From: Corylus avellana | Taxonomy: Eukaryota; Streptophyta; Magnoliopsida; Fagales; Betulaceae | Direction: 5' to 3' | DNA length: 64,000 bases | Assembly (NCBI RefSeq): GCF_901000735.1 | Contig: NC_081544.1 | Location: 18,367,358 to 18,431,357, forward strand | In this document: piece by piece, positions 1-12,204 of the stretch | How the letters are laid out: each line of letters begins with the position of its first letter | Position numbering within the stretch: the first letter of the stretch is position 1 | The notes under the pieces: generated by a model | What the model was told of the DNA's origin: nothing | What the model saw: only the letters and a program-made list of their open reading frames with translations | Databases searched by the model: none | Position numbers and translations under genes: made by a program

Positions 1-44
1 TCTCACACATTTTCCGGCCATCTCATACCTTATCATCGATCACG

Positions 45-77
<33 letters not shown>

Positions 78-424
78 TTATTTTTTATTTATTTATTATT
101 TTTTTATAGTGTATATATTGATTGGGCTTCTCTGCAGTGTACATATGATCAAAATTTTTTGTTAGGTAATTAACTTATTAATTTGTTTGAAATATATGAT
201 TTTTAGGGTCTCATGTTTGTATGATAGGTACGTACGTAGGAATGTAGGATTGTTCAATATGAGTATGCATGCAAAATATTTACATATAGATTTTTAGGTA
301 ATTAGTTTGAAATTAGCTAGATTTTTTATTTTGTGTAGGTTTTACAAACCTATTATATAAATGATTAAAAAAGTAATAAAAAAAATAGAGAATGCGAAAA
401 AAAAGAAAAAAAGAAAAGAAAAAA

Positions 425-706
425 NNNNNNNNNNNNNNNNNNNNNNNNNNNNNNNNNNNNNNNNNNNNNNNNNNNNNNNNNNNNNNNNNNNNNNNNNNNN
501 NNNNNNNNNNNNNNNNNNNNNNNNNNNNNNNNNNNNNNNNNNNNNNNNNNNNNNNNNNNNNNNNNNNNNNNNNNNNNNNNNNNNNNNNNNNNNNNNNNNN
601 NNNNNNNNNNNNNNNNNNNNNNNNNNNNNNNNNNNNNNNNNNNNNNNNNNNNNNNNNNNNNNNNNNNNNNNNNNNNNNNNNNNNNNNNNNNNNNNNNNNN
701 NNNNNN
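425..706. other. assembly gap (282 N)
   Basis: Run of 282 N, flanked left by an A/G-rich low-complexity tract. Apparent open frames across it are only artefacts of the N run. The odd length suggests a sized gap. Confidence 0.99.
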
Positions 707-739
707 GTGGTTTAAGGTTTGAAAATTTAAATTTCGTAA

Positions 740-1250
740 ATTGCATAAAATAGATAAGGATAATAAAAAAATGTCTTGAAAAAAAAAAAAAAATTAACCT
801 AGAGTTCTTTTATTTAGGATCCCTGTAACAAAGGCGATATAAAATAGGAAAATATAAAATGTNNNNNNNNNNNNNNNNNNNNNNNNNNNNNNNNNNNNNN
901 NNNNNNNAAATAACTAACCTATATTTATTTTATTTAGGGCCCAAATATATACATAACAAATGCATTTACAAAAACTGGCCACAACATACATAAATTTAAC
1001 TTATTTAGGGTCCCTGTACCAAATGCATTTAAGTTTTGGGCTTCAATTTTGTGTTTGGGTTACTTGCAAATTTAGTTTATGTAAATATTAAGCAAAAAAA
1101 AAAAAAAAATGGAAAGAAAAGAATAACAAAAAAGTAATGAACCTAGTTTTACTTTTTCATTTTTACAGTTCCCATGGGCCATACTAATGCATTTATGTTT
1201 AAGTTTAGGGTAATTCTTATATATTTATATTTCTAATATACGTAGTAACG
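740..1250 (+). repeat. degenerate repeated modules upstream of TNP2
   Basis: No gene is seen between the window start and 1253. Four diverged modules share a core like TTATTTAGGGTCCCTGTA followed by AAATGCATTTA (about 795-845, 910-965, 985-1035, 1140-1195), separated by poly-A rich spacers. They probably belong to the non-coding leader of the CACTA element. Confidence 0.45.
863..907. other. assembly gap (45 N)
   Basis: Run of 45 N inside the left, non-coding part of the CACTA element region. Confidence 0.99.
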
Positions 1251-1252
1251 CT

Positions 1253-4200
1253 ATGAACAAGAGTTGGATGAAGAAGTCTAGGGGTACGAAGGAATACAAA
1301 GATGGATGTAGAGCGTTTGTGGACTTCGCAGTTAGGAATTATGACACTCTAGACAAACTTATTGTGTGCTCCTGTAAGGCGTGTCGCTGTAACAGGAGAC
1401 ACCCCCCCAGGTTTGGTATATGACCACTTGACATGGGGAAAGGAATGTGGCCCCAATACAAATACTGGATTTATCATGGCAAGAGGCCTGTTTGAGATCC
1501 CGTTAAAGACTTGAATTCAGCACATCCGGCCACAGCTGTGGGTGCAAGCACTGAACAGGGTGGAAATATGCATGAAGTCACAGATAACAACAGTGAGCCT
1601 CGAGTTGAGGTGCATGGAGAGGAAGAACACATTGTGCATGACGAAGCCGATAGAGGTGAAGTACGAAAGTACGAGGAATTGCTTAAAAACGCAGACAAAC
1701 CGCTTCATGATAAGATCAAACATAGCAAGCTGAGTGCTACTGTACATCTGTACAATTTGAAGTGTGTGGGTGGAGTTAGTGACACGGTATTCTCATATTT
1801 TCTCGAGCTAATCAATCAGTTGCTGCCTGCAGATGATGAAGCTTTGCCAATTAATACATATGAGGCCAAACGGTTTCTGAGGGACATGGGACTCGGGTAT
1901 GAGAAGATTCTGGCTTATCGCAATGATTGTATGTTGTTCTGGAAGGGCAATAAGGACTTAGATTCATGTGTTAAATGTGGAAAATCTAAGTGGAAGGACG
2001 AAATTCATTTGGACGAGGATGGCCACCCTATATCGTCGAGTGAGAGACGTCCGGTCAAGGTTTTATGATGGTTTCTCATCATACCATGACTATAGAGGTT
2101 TTTTATGTCAAAGCATACTGCACCCTATATGAGGTGGCATGCAGAAGGCCGCACTAAGGACGGCGTATTATCCCTGATTATTTCAGAGATAATACGCCGT
2201 CCACAGGACAGTAGGAACGTAAGACTTGGCCTAACCTCGGACGGATTTAATCCTTTTGGGAACATGAGCACATCCCACAATACTTGGCCTGTAATGCTTG
2301 TACCATACAACCTGCCTCCTTAGATGTGCATGAAACAAGCGTCTTTCATATTATCCCTGATTATTCCAGGCCCAAGTTCACCTGGAATGGATATAAAAGT
2401 CTACATCCAACCATTAATTGAGGAATTACAGCAACTATGGAGTGTGGGGGTACGGACACTTGATGTCTCCCTGAAAAAGAATTTCTTGCTCCGAGCGCAG
2501 CTGATGTGGACAATTAATGACTTCCTGACATACGCGGACTTGTCTGGGTGGCCTACAAGGGGTGGAAAGGCATGCCCTTACTGTATGCATGCAACAAGGT
2601 CTAGACGGTTAAAACACGGTAATAAGTTTTGTTTTATAGGGCATAGGCGATACTTGCCCATGGATCATCCGTGGAGGCGGAATAAAAGGACATTTGACGG
2701 TAACCAAGAACTAGAATGTCCCTCTGAAATGCCAAATGGAGATGAAATCCTAAAACAGTTAGATGGAATGGTATTTGGGGATGAGAGCCCCGGTAAGTAA
2801 GTTAACATTAATAATTCACATGCAAAGAGGAAGATGACTGATAATGTATTGTCGAAGAAGAAAAGTATTTTCTTTCAGTTGCCGTATTAGTAGGATAATT
2901 TATTGCGGCACAACCTTGATGTGATGCACATTGAGAAAAATGTGATGAACAATATAAGTGACACAATACTCGACATTAAGTGGAAAACGAAGGACAACCT
3001 TCAAGCCCGTAAAGACTTGCAATAAATGGGTTTGAGACATACACTTCATCCTTTCACGGGTGATGATAGGAGAATCTAGATGCCTCATGCTTGCCACATG
3101 ATGTCGAAAGAGGATAAAACTAATTTCCTAAAAGTGCTTCGAAATATAAGGGTGCTAGACGGATATGCCTCGAACATTTCCCGATGTGTAAAACTTAAGG
3201 ACCGAACGATATCGGGTTTGAAGAGTCATGACAGTCACGTATTGATGCAACAACTTCTCCTGATTGCATTGTGTGGATCACTGCCCGGTAACGTGGTTAG
3301 ACCTCTGGTTGAGATGTCTACATTCTTCAGGGGCATATGTTCAACGGCATTGACCCAAAAAGATATGGCCCGACTTGAGGCTGACATCTATATCACTCTG
3401 TGCAAGATGGAATAGATATTCCCCCCTAGTTTTTTCACCAGCATGGTTCATGTTGTGGTGCATCTTGTCCGTGAATGCTGACTCAGTGGACCGGTACAGT
3501 ATAGGTGGATGTATCCGGCTGAGAGGTAAAATTTCGCGTAAAAAATTAAATTTAAAATTCTGTTGCTCTTTATTTATTTAAAAACAATTATTATATGTAA
3601 TGATTGACTAGTTTTGATATATAGGAGCCTCGGGGGATTCAAATCTACTGTGCATAATAAAGCGGCTCCTGAGGGCTGCATTGCAGAGGGTTACATAGCA
3701 ACCGAGTTGGTGACGTTCTGTTCGATATATTTAGAGAACGCACCGACATTTCACAATAGGGCGCAACGAAACCTCGATGGGCCTAAAGGGGCGGGAACCC
3801 AAGTCGTCCTCGACCGACTCACGATGACACAGATTCACCGTTACATTATGTTTAACTCAGATGAGTTCCTCCAATTGCGAGTGTGAGTATTGTGTAATCA
3901 AGATATGCATGTTCATATCCTGTAACACCGTTAGTTGTGAATTATAAGTAAATGCTTTTATCTCAACATGTAAGATGCACAGGGATTCGATAAGGCAAAC
4001 TGCAAATAGGGGTGAACGATGGACGATCAATTGGAAACCCAACATTTTGAGCAATTTTGCAATTGCTATCGTGACTACGTAAGACTAATGTCATGCACAC
4101 CTTGTAAATTCCAAAATGTTTCCTCATCGCACGAACTACACTTCACCATTGTATATGACTCGTAGGTCGATTGTTCGGACGATCGGATATGGGTGACAAA

Positions 4201-4812
4201 CTAGTAATGTATTGTAGAGGGCCGATGGTCTCAGCTGTCCAATATAACAGATATGTGGTAAACGGCAAGTTCTTTCGCACTGTCACACATGATGTGGGAA
4301 AGAGGTCTCAGAATAGTGACGTGTGCGTGCCGACTATTGATGGCGAAACATACTACGAGAAGGTAACACAAATACTTGAGGTGGAGTATTACGACAGGAC
4401 GAAGTATGTTATGTTCTAGTGTGATTGGGCAGACAACACAAGGGATAGGGGATACAAGGTGGATGAGTATGGCGTAACGGTTGTCAACTTCAAAAACCTT
4501 GTCCACAGGGGGAAGCTGATTAATGATGAGCCATATGTACTAGTTTCCTAAGTGGAACAAATTTTTTACGTCGAAGATGAAAAGAACCCAGATTGGGCTT
4601 GTGCGGTGAGGACTAAACCTAATAACGTATGCAACATTGGTCAGGGTCAAGCGTCTCATGATGATGATCATGCCAACTATCATGAGAGTGAGCCACTCAT
4701 TTTAAACAATAATCACCTAAACAATCCGCATGATGACTTCCAATACATCCGACCCGGCATCACACCAATCGAAGCGTATGTAATTCCATATGAATTAAAT
4801 ATTGTACGTTGA
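1253..4812 (+). pseudogene. TNP2-type CACTA transposase, degenerate
   Basis: The ATG at 1253 opens the family's usual N-terminal transposase-associated domain (MNKSWMKKSRGTKEY, then a CxCxxCxCN-type cysteine cluster). A frame change follows around the seven-C run near 1401-1407, before WIYHG. The catalytic region follows from 1660 to 3080: NVRLGLTSDGFNPFGNMS at about 2216, then SFILSLIIPGPSSPGMD, DLSGWPTRG and HNLDVMHIEKNV. The DUF4218-like part is at 3080-3890 (SHDSHVLMQQLL, VVHLVREC) and the DUF4216-like part at 4171-4812 (VEYYDRTKYVMF, CDWADN). In-frame stops replace conserved residues at 2321-2323 (W), about 2890 (two codons), 3023-3025, 3413-3415, 4417-4419 and 4549-4551 (Q). Plant CACTA elements use such a protein to cut and join their termini. 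This copy cannot make it. Confidence 0.9.
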
Positions 4813-4929
4813 TTGGTTTGTTGTTATTTATTTGTACATTGATTGTCAATTTTCTTTTACATAAGCAGTGAATATTTCTTACACTATACACATAACTAAT
4901 TGGGTGCGTGTTATATTTCTCAGGTAGAT

Positions 4930-7780
4930 ATGAGTACTCGGGGGAAGACAAGAGGATGGAGGACACAATCTTGTGGGTCGAGATCGCATCATGCCCTTAC
5001 TGACAGTGAGTCGCAGGAAGCCGCTATGCTTCTAGGGCAGCAATCAGGGTATCGACCGATACTTCCACAGCATGTGGAAGGGCATACACCTGCGAGAGAC
5101 GATTATGTCTTCGACATTTTCGGCTCTTCGATTGATCTTGGCCCGGATTTTCTTGACCCATCCCATCCGACAGGCCTTAGCCAGCTAGGGTATTGTCGAT
5201 ATGAGCCTACTCCTCGCGACTCCAACGAATCCCCGCGTATGCTATCCCTGGGACCCACATTGACACAAATTGGTATACTGCCGCACGGCTATTTTGATTG
5301 GCTGCCACACAGCAGAGCACGTGTGGATGATAGTAAGACATATGCCCCCGATGACATGGATGATGGGACAGGTGATGCGCACAATCAGCAGCATGACCCT
5401 TCTTGGCCAGTATTGGCTATCAACTAGGTTTGCACGATAGGTATGTATGTATGCTATCCTGAACTATAAATTTGTACATATTTACGCATGATGGTATATG
5501 TAGTTAATTAGTACATAAATTCAAATAATATATGTTTCACCATTTGTGTGTTAATACTTCATCATTGCAGATAGCGATAATAACTTTGAAGTGTTGACCG
5601 TAAATGACTCCCACAAGTTGTGGGACATTCCTAATGGGAAAATGATCGCCATGGAGTATAATGGCTCCGGCAGCCCATAGGACTAAGCGGTTCAAAATTT
5701 AGATGGATGATGGGGCAAAACTTGCAAGAGCGGGTCCTTTATCTGGCTATCTGACGACTAGAAGGAGGTACCAGAAAATAGGAAGGAGGATTTATTTGAA
5801 TCATTGATGGTAAGTGTAGATTAAATGTTCTTAATTTATGATATGTAGCATTTGTATATTAAATTTCGTAAAACAACCAGCGCTTTAATACCTTAGTTTT
5901 TAACTGATGCAGAATCATTTCTACATCATGCCTGGGTTAGATATGACGGAAATAAAAAAAGACGCGTTCAGAGACATGGGCGAGAAGCTAAAGCTTTTGA
6001 GGCAAGAGTTAAGGAAAAAGCTCATGATTCAGAGTGGCGATACTCCTGTGACAGTGGCGGCGAGGATGGGCCAAACAATTGCAAAGTACAACCCCGTAGA
6101 CGTGAAAAAATTGTTGGTGAAGTGGTGTGATCCCGCTGATCAAGTAAATCACTTCAAACTATTTGTGTTTCGTTAATTGTAATTGTTCGATGGCTTAGCT
6201 ATTAATAACGTCTACATGTTGTGTTCGTAGGATTATTGTGCACACATGAAAGACATACGAGCATATAATCAAACACCACACTATACCGGCTCGAAGAGCT
6301 TCGCAAGGGTGGCACATGAGGACATACTACTCTAATTTACCATAACTATATGTATATATCATATATTGCGTAGTATATATACCAACGTTTCATTGATGGT
6401 TTGAACTTATTGTAGGTAATTACTTCGGGCAAGGCTCGTACGCGAGCGAAGAATTACATCAAGACCCATAGAAAGAAAGATGGTAGCTGCCCAAATTTGG
6501 TGGTTGCAGAGAGAATTGTAAGTGCCTTACACCTTGTCGTGAATTTTTATTTATGTATTAACTTATTGAGTCTTAACAATTATATATATAACAATGATCA
6601 TGTACAGGCATGGATGAAGGAGTTATTGAAAACTGACCCTGCAAAACTGGTAAATGGGCCCTAGGGCACGATTAGGTGGACACCAAATAACGCTTATGCC
6701 CAGGCGCACGGCAATAAGCCTAAGTATGCGGGTCTTGTTCGAGGGGTCAGTAAGAATATTCTGCCTGCACGTGGCACCATTCACTCATACTATACACCGT
6801 CCCAAGCACGGTCGTAGAATCCTGGCGGGATGATGGTCTCCTGTGCTGAACTTGAAAGAGCCATTGAAGCTGAGAGCGAGAAGCATAAGGAGCAATTGGA
6901 TGCGAGGCTGGCGCAGCAGAGGGAGGAGATTACTGTGGTAGTGACCGGGCAGGTGACTCAGCAGATGGCAGCTCACATGGCGGCGTATGAGGCCCGGTTT
7001 CGTAGCCTTGAGAGGTCGAGACGTATGAGCTCCGAGCTGGAGGTGACGACTATTAGGAATCCGCAAGATGCGGAGTCCCCAACCCGAATGATTGTGAGAT
7101 CCTCAGTTGATAGTCGATCAGGTAACAATATATTCTTATTTTTTCTATTTGAGTAACACGATTATCTTACGAGATGACTATCATTTTAATGGCTAGTAAT
7201 TTTGTTTGGTAAATAAACTTTGTTCGTATCGAACACAATTGTATATAACATAATTGCAACATAATATGTATAGATGGCGTAAGAGTAGAAGCTAAGGACG
7301 ACAATCACAATGAAATCCAACACCAGATGCTGGCTGGATAGAAGTCTCATTTGTCAAGACATTATACGCGTCGTTCAGCAACCCCGAAAGTATATATATA
7401 ATCGAGTAGCTTATATATATATAAACTCAAAATAATCTACTTTTTGTTCTTGGATGGTTTGTTTGTGTTGGAGCTTTGCATATTTAATCTTAACATATTT
7501 GTTGAAGCCACCTCATTGAATAAATGTATATGTAGATGTATATGTGTTTGTGCATAAGTCGTGCAAATATATATGTTGAGGTTGTTTATGTGACAATCAT
7601 TCGATTTTATTCTCATTTACTTGGACGTTGCTCATCTCTTAGGACTTGATATGATTCTACGACAAGGGTCAATTTGCTGATTAATTGTTTTTTTATCATT
7701 TGTAGTTAGTGCGGAGAAGTCGGGAGATAATGATGATGATAATGTTTACTCGGATTTCGTCGGAGTATTGTTTGTTTGAT
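4930..7780 (+). pseudogene. second CACTA gene (transposase-24 / TNPA-like), probably degenerate
   Basis: A first open exon starts at the ATG at 4930 (MSTRGKTRGWRTQSC) and ends at 5427. Further exons bounded by plausible GT and AG sites follow near 5570-5810, 5912-6143, 6230-6330, 6417-6518, 6608-7122 and 7706-7780. Recognisable segments are RRQELRKKL-like text (LLRQELRKKLM), GQTIAKYNPVDVKKLLVKW, HYTGSKSFARVAHED and a glutamine-rich coiled-coil stretch (6830-7050). This is the pattern of the plant transposase_24 (Ptta/En/Spm) family that accompanies TNP2 and binds subterminal repeats. Stops occur inside the 5600-5700, 6660 and 6817 segments, so the frame is broken unless splicing differs. It lies directly downstream of TNP2 in the same orientation. 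Exon limits are approximate. Confidence 0.72.
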
Positions 7781-8032
7781 AGTTTTTTGTGTATAATTTA
7801 AGGCTTAGGTATTTTGTATTTTTGAATAACGTAAGTTGTATTGTATTTTACTATTTCCTATGTTGATGTGTATATATTTAGAGTTGGATTATTTGTGGTA
7901 GTTTGATTATATATATATATATAGTTGAATTGATGTTGGATTAATAGATTATTGGATTATCAAGTGCCGACCGGAGAAAATTCTAATATCACAACCGGAG
8001 AAAATGAGGAAAAAAAAAAAATTTCCTGCCAA

Positions 8033-8425
8033 GTTTAGTAACGTGTCAATTATGACACGTTACCAAATGTTAACGTGAATTGACACGTTACACCCTTTGT
8101 AACGTGTCATCGATTGACACGTTTTTAACGTGTCAATAGATGACACGTTACAAAGGGTATTGACACGTTACCAAAATGGTAACGTGTCAATAAGTGACAC
8201 GTTACAAAGGGGTTGTAATGTGTCAACTATTAACACGTTACCATTTGGTAACGTGTTATAATTGACACGTTACAACCCCTTTGTAACGTGTCAATTATTG
8301 ACACATTACCATTTTGTCATAATTGACACGTTACTAAACTTGAAATAGTTACGACCAATTTTTTAACCCGTCAAACACGTTATCATAGACACATTACTAA
8401 ACTTTAGTAACATGTTAATACCATA
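8033..8425. repeat. CACTA subterminal repeat array (AACGTGTCA / TGACACGTT)
   Basis: I count 13 exact copies of AACGTGTCA or its reverse complement between 8040 and 8331, plus several one-mismatch copies up to about 8425. They alternate in orientation, so neighbouring pairs form hairpins. In CACTA elements such arrays lie within a few hundred bases of the ends and are bound by the TNPA-type protein before excision. Position just inside the terminal inverted repeat fits this. Confidence 0.9.
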
Positions 8426-8460
8426 TACACGTTACTAATGGTCTGTGACCAAAAAAATAC

Positions 8461-8472
8461 ATTCTTGTAGTG
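8461..8472 (-). repeat. CACTA right terminal inverted repeat
   Basis: ATTCTTGTAGTG, the reverse complement of CACTACAAGAAT, a canonical plant CACTA terminus. It marks the right end of the element. Confidence 0.9.
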
Positions 8473-8544
8473 AAATTAACAAAACTAAGGAATTAACAAA
8501 TATAAATTATGGGGCTAAAATACATATATTTTAGCACTTATCAG

Positions 8545-9810
8545 TTACCCTTCCCTGCAACCCACCCACGAACTCCGCCACCCCACTAGCTGAGACGTCG
8601 TGAAAATATTCTCAAAATATTGGATGAAAGCAACTTGGATCTCCTCTTCAGTAGAACTGTGAGCATTCCTCTCATCAATAATGTTTTTTATCAAATTTGT
8701 TTCCCATCTTTGTTGAACACTAGCATGAAAGTATTTTGGGTTTTTATCCCCATCTTTCAACCAATGCTCCTTAGCTCGCTACTTCCACCTCACCTCCTAT
8801 CTTTCCAATAAATCATTAATCTCAGCTTGAAGAGAAAAAATTCCCTACGCGTCCAAAATCTCCTCATTTTGTTGCAAAGCTTTAAGAGTTTCAGTTTTTT
8901 CCTTAATTAGCCCCCCTTCCAGATGCCAATCACCCTTTTGTTATTTGATAGCTTTCAGCTATATTCCTCCACGCATCCCTAGGCCTTTCATTAACCCTCC
9001 AAATCTTCTTCAAAGCATTTTTTTGTTTAATAACCTTCCCCTACCCTTCTTTATAGAAAAACCAAGCCAGTCTTCTCCTTCTACGTAAATGTATACTTTT
9101 TAAAGTAATAAAAAGTGGTGCATGATCCGAGCATCTAGCAGCCAGCACTTCAACTAGCATCTCTGGAAACAAATCAGACCACAAAGGATTAGCTGCTACT
9201 CTATCAAGATGTTCGTTGGTGTAATGGATAACCCCACCCACTCCCCCTCTCCTCTTGTTATTCCATGTGAATTTTGGCCCCACTAACCCCATATGATGCA
9301 AAGAGCAAAAATCAAGAGTTTGTTGAAAATCCTCAATCTGCCTTCTAGGTCTTCTAGGCCCACCACTTTTCCCGAATTATCCAAAATCTCATTGAAATCC
9401 CCTACGCACACCCAGGAATTAGGTTGATAATCACAAAGGTATCGTCAAAGTTCCCAAGATTCATTTTGTTTAGGGACTTCCGAGTGTCCAAAAAATCCAA
9501 TGAACTTCCACCAAGGTTCCAAATCCTCCAAGCATACCTTTGCATTCATATGTCTTCTACTAAAATTTTGAATTTCCACCTGAATATCATCTTGCCAAAG
9601 TAATGCCAATCCTACGCTTTTTCCCACACAATCCACCACAAACACACTCCCAAAGCCCAACTTGACCATTATAAATTTCATTCGGGTTGCCTTCAATTTT
9701 GTTTTCATTAAGAAAACAAGTTTGAATTTCTTCTCCTTTACCATTTGGTAAATGTCTCTAACTGTCCGGAGGTTCCCAAGCCCCCAGCAATTCCAACTTA
9801 AAAAACTCAT
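8545..9810 (-). pseudogene. LINE endonuclease and pre-reverse-transcriptase region, broken
   Basis: From 9810 (minus) the frame reads SFLSWNCWGLGN, the typical start of plant LINE apurinic-like endonuclease domains. It is followed after a break by GPKFTWNNKR and HLDRVAANPLWSDLFP, then RCSDHAPLFITL (9301-9041), which holds the conserved SDH near the end of the endonuclease. The last piece (8760-8545) reads DGDKNPKYFHASVQQRW and EEEIQVAFIQYF, the segment that precedes reverse transcriptase. The three pieces lie in different frames separated by stops. The enzyme would nick target DNA for target-primed reverse transcription; this copy is inactive. Confidence 0.85.
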
Positions 9811-10599
9811 AATGCTTGGCGGGGCTATACAACAGCCTTCGCCTTATTTTCACCTCCATTTTTTTGATTATTCCCCTCAACCTTCCATTTTTTCCTTCCT
9901 GTTGCAGGTACTCCTACAGCATTTCTTGTTCCCGTTAACAGGTTGATAGGACCCCCCACACCACCTGCCCCCACATCAGAATGGGCTTTCTTTTTCCAAG
10001 TCCTCACAGACGTTGGGCTTTTTACTTCTCTGTCATTTGACCTTAGCCTCTGGCCTAAAAAACCTCCCTCTACATGTGAAGTATTTGGCCCACTTCCATA
10101 ACCCACGTCAGCCCTTATTTCAGTTACTCTTTCCCCCACACTGTCCACCTCCTTTAGGACAATTGTATCTTTCCTCTTATGGATTCCTTCATTCACGCTT
10201 GGGACCATTTCTTTGCTCAGACCACACTTATTATTGATGTACCCTCCTTTGCGTTATCAAAACCTCCATAAACTGGACCAAGATTTTCTCTCTTCTTACC
10301 TCCATTACCTCCATTAACCTCCCTCATTATTGCATCCACGCCCGCACAAGGAAACTTTCCCATTTCATGTTGACCGTTTTGCTCAACATTAATGGGAAAA
10401 TCTCCACTTTCTCTCCCAGAATCTTCCCTTAACGGATGCTCTTTTTTCTCCGGTCGAAACGTCGTCGTCGATCGACTATTACCACTGCCAGCATCCATGC
10501 CAGAATCACGTTCCCTGTTCTCTTCTCTTCCTCCCCCCCCCATTTCTTCTCCGGCCAGGATTTCACATATGATACACATAACCAAGGCCCCTATTGATT

Positions 10600-11253
10600 T
10601 TCCTCGTCAAACCCCAACTTCCTTCTCCCGTCCCCTTCCAAACACCCCCTTGCACCATGGCATATTACACCACACCGAAAATAGAACTTCGGTATTTTTT
10701 TCATATTGAAATGCAATCCATAATGAACGGTTCTTCATTTTAGCATTGTCCCACGTGGGAGCGATTTGAGAACATTGTCCCGGACTTTAACCCGTAGAAA
10801 CCCACACCAGTCAATACCATCCTCATTTGTGTCCACATCTTCCACTTCCCCTATCGTGGCTCCCAACTTCTATTCCATCTCTTTCCCCATGCATGCTAGT
10901 GAGAATTTGAACATTCGCACCCAAAACACAGTTGTCTCAAACTTCATCTCACTGGGTGATATTAGTCCATCAAAATCTTCCACCGAGAACAATTGCCCTT
11001 CAAAGACCCATGGTCTCCTCTCTGAAACTTGCAACATGTCCCAATGGTGCTCAAAGTCCAAGAGGAAAACGTTTTTCCCCAAAACTTTAAAAGACAATCT
11101 CCGTGTAGGTTTCCATCCACGGATCAGTTTTGAATGAAGCACCTCATTGCCCATGAATCGATCCGCCATAAGCTTGCCCACCAAGCATGTTTTCCCTCTT
11201 TCCACTATCTCCTCCGCTTCCTCTTCCAAAAATTCCGATCCATTCGTCTCCAT
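10600..11253 (-). pseudogene. LINE N-terminal region: DUF4283-like domain and CCHC zinc knuckle
   Basis: The minus-strand frame from 11253 reads through LVGKLMADRF, LIRGWKPTRRL and LLDFEHHWDMLQVSERRPW, then VFWVRMF, the pattern of the DUF4283 domain found at the front of plant L1 polyproteins. Continuing towards 10650, with frame changes, a knuckle-like sequence FRCGVICHGARGC appears, the CCHC zinc knuckle that normally follows DUF4283 and binds nucleic acid. Stops near 10870 and beyond break the frame. It belongs to the same element as the endonuclease to its left. Confidence 0.8.
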
Positions 11254-11423
11254 CTCCGAGAGAGAAAAATTCCCCCAAAGTTTCTCTAGGTCTTCAACGA
11301 TTGCGCTCAGCCAATCTCATTGCCCCACCATCCACGGATGTGCAGCCAAATTTCCTTCTCCTCTAGTTTCGGAAAGAAAACTTAGAGAGAAAAAAATGCC
11401 TTTAGGCAGAGATAGTTAGATAA

Positions 11424-12060
11424 CAAATTATACATATGTAATATGACATAAGTCATAAGCATACCAATTCATACTAATACAACAATTAAGTACCTAGAGA
11501 CTTAGTTCTAATGTATGTTATAAACTTATAAGTTTATGTATGTTATAAATTATAATTATACATTTATGCATATTGAATAATATAAATGTATAAGATCAAT
11601 ACTTAATCATATAATTCAATGATAATTCAAATACTTATTAAAGTTAATCATGTTATTAATGTACAATGAGAATGTGATTCGTATAATATCAAATTAAGTA
11701 ATTGACATTGGATTAAACAATGTGTTACGTATAACCACAATTGAAGTATTAATGTATTATCATTCTAATTTATATGATTATATAATAACAAATTGAAATT
11801 ATACATATATAATATGACATAAGTCATAAATATACCAATTCATACTAATACAACAATTAAGTACCTAAAGACTTAGTTCCAATGTATGTTATAAACTTAT
11901 AAGTCTATACATGTTATAAATTATAATTATACATATATGCATATTGCATAATATAAATGTATAAGATCAATACTTAATCATATAATTCAATGACAATTCA
12001 AATACTTTATTCAAGTTAATCATGTTATTAATGTACAATGATAATGTGATTTGTATAATA
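11424..12060. repeat. tandem duplication, period about 372 bp, AT-rich
   Basis: The block starting near 11431 (TATGACATAAGTCATAAGCA, ACAACAATTAAGTACCTAGA) recurs near 11803 with few changes and continues in register to about 12060. It lies inside the truncated hAT-like element. Confidence 0.8.
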
Positions 12061-12204
12061 TCAATTGTTTAACTATTTTCTATCTTCAATTGTTTAATAT
12101 CAAGTTCTATTCAATTCTATTTTCTATTTTCAATTGATTCGTATAATATCAATTGTATAATATCAAGTTAATCATATTTTAAAAAACAAATATTTTCTCT
12201 AAGT

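Larger units (their letters stand above)
1..8472 (+). mobile_element. CACTA (En/Spm-type) DNA transposon, right portion
   Basis: A degenerate CACTA element runs off the left edge of the window. It contains a TNP2-type transposase pseudogene (1253-4812), a second gene with transposase-24-like sequence (4930-7780), a dense array of subterminal repeats (8040-8425) and the diagnostic terminal inverted repeat, ending ATTCTTGTAGTG at 8461-8472, the reverse complement of CACTACAAGAAT. No left copy of CACTACAAGAAT is present, so the left end lies outside the window or in a gap. The three bases after the end are AAA, but the 3 bp target duplication cannot be verified without the left end. Many stop codons in conserved positions show that it is not autonomous now. 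Confidence 0.9.
8545..11418 (-). mobile_element. L1-type LINE, 3' part missing
   Basis: Read on the minus strand the order is DUF4283-like domain and CCHC knuckle (11253 to about 10600), a long diverged linker, endonuclease (9810-9041) and the segment just before reverse transcriptase (8760-8545). The reverse transcriptase and RNase H parts are absent. The left boundary is close to the end of the CACTA element at 8472. The right boundary near 11418 abuts an AT-rich hAT-like repeat. Multiple stops and frame changes show it is dead. Confidence 0.85.

Noticed and set aside
342..753. Open frames on both strands across the first N run
   Set aside because: They exist only because N is translated as X; the flanks are A/G homopolymer.
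8033..8425. Regularly spaced AACGTGTCA repeats suggestive of a CRISPR array
   Set aside because: Orientation alternates, spacers are short and self-complementary, and the array sits next to a CACTA terminus in a plant genome; it is a subterminal binding array.
9752..11419. Several plus-strand open frames of 60-120 codons
   Set aside because: They are antisense shadows of the minus-strand LINE.
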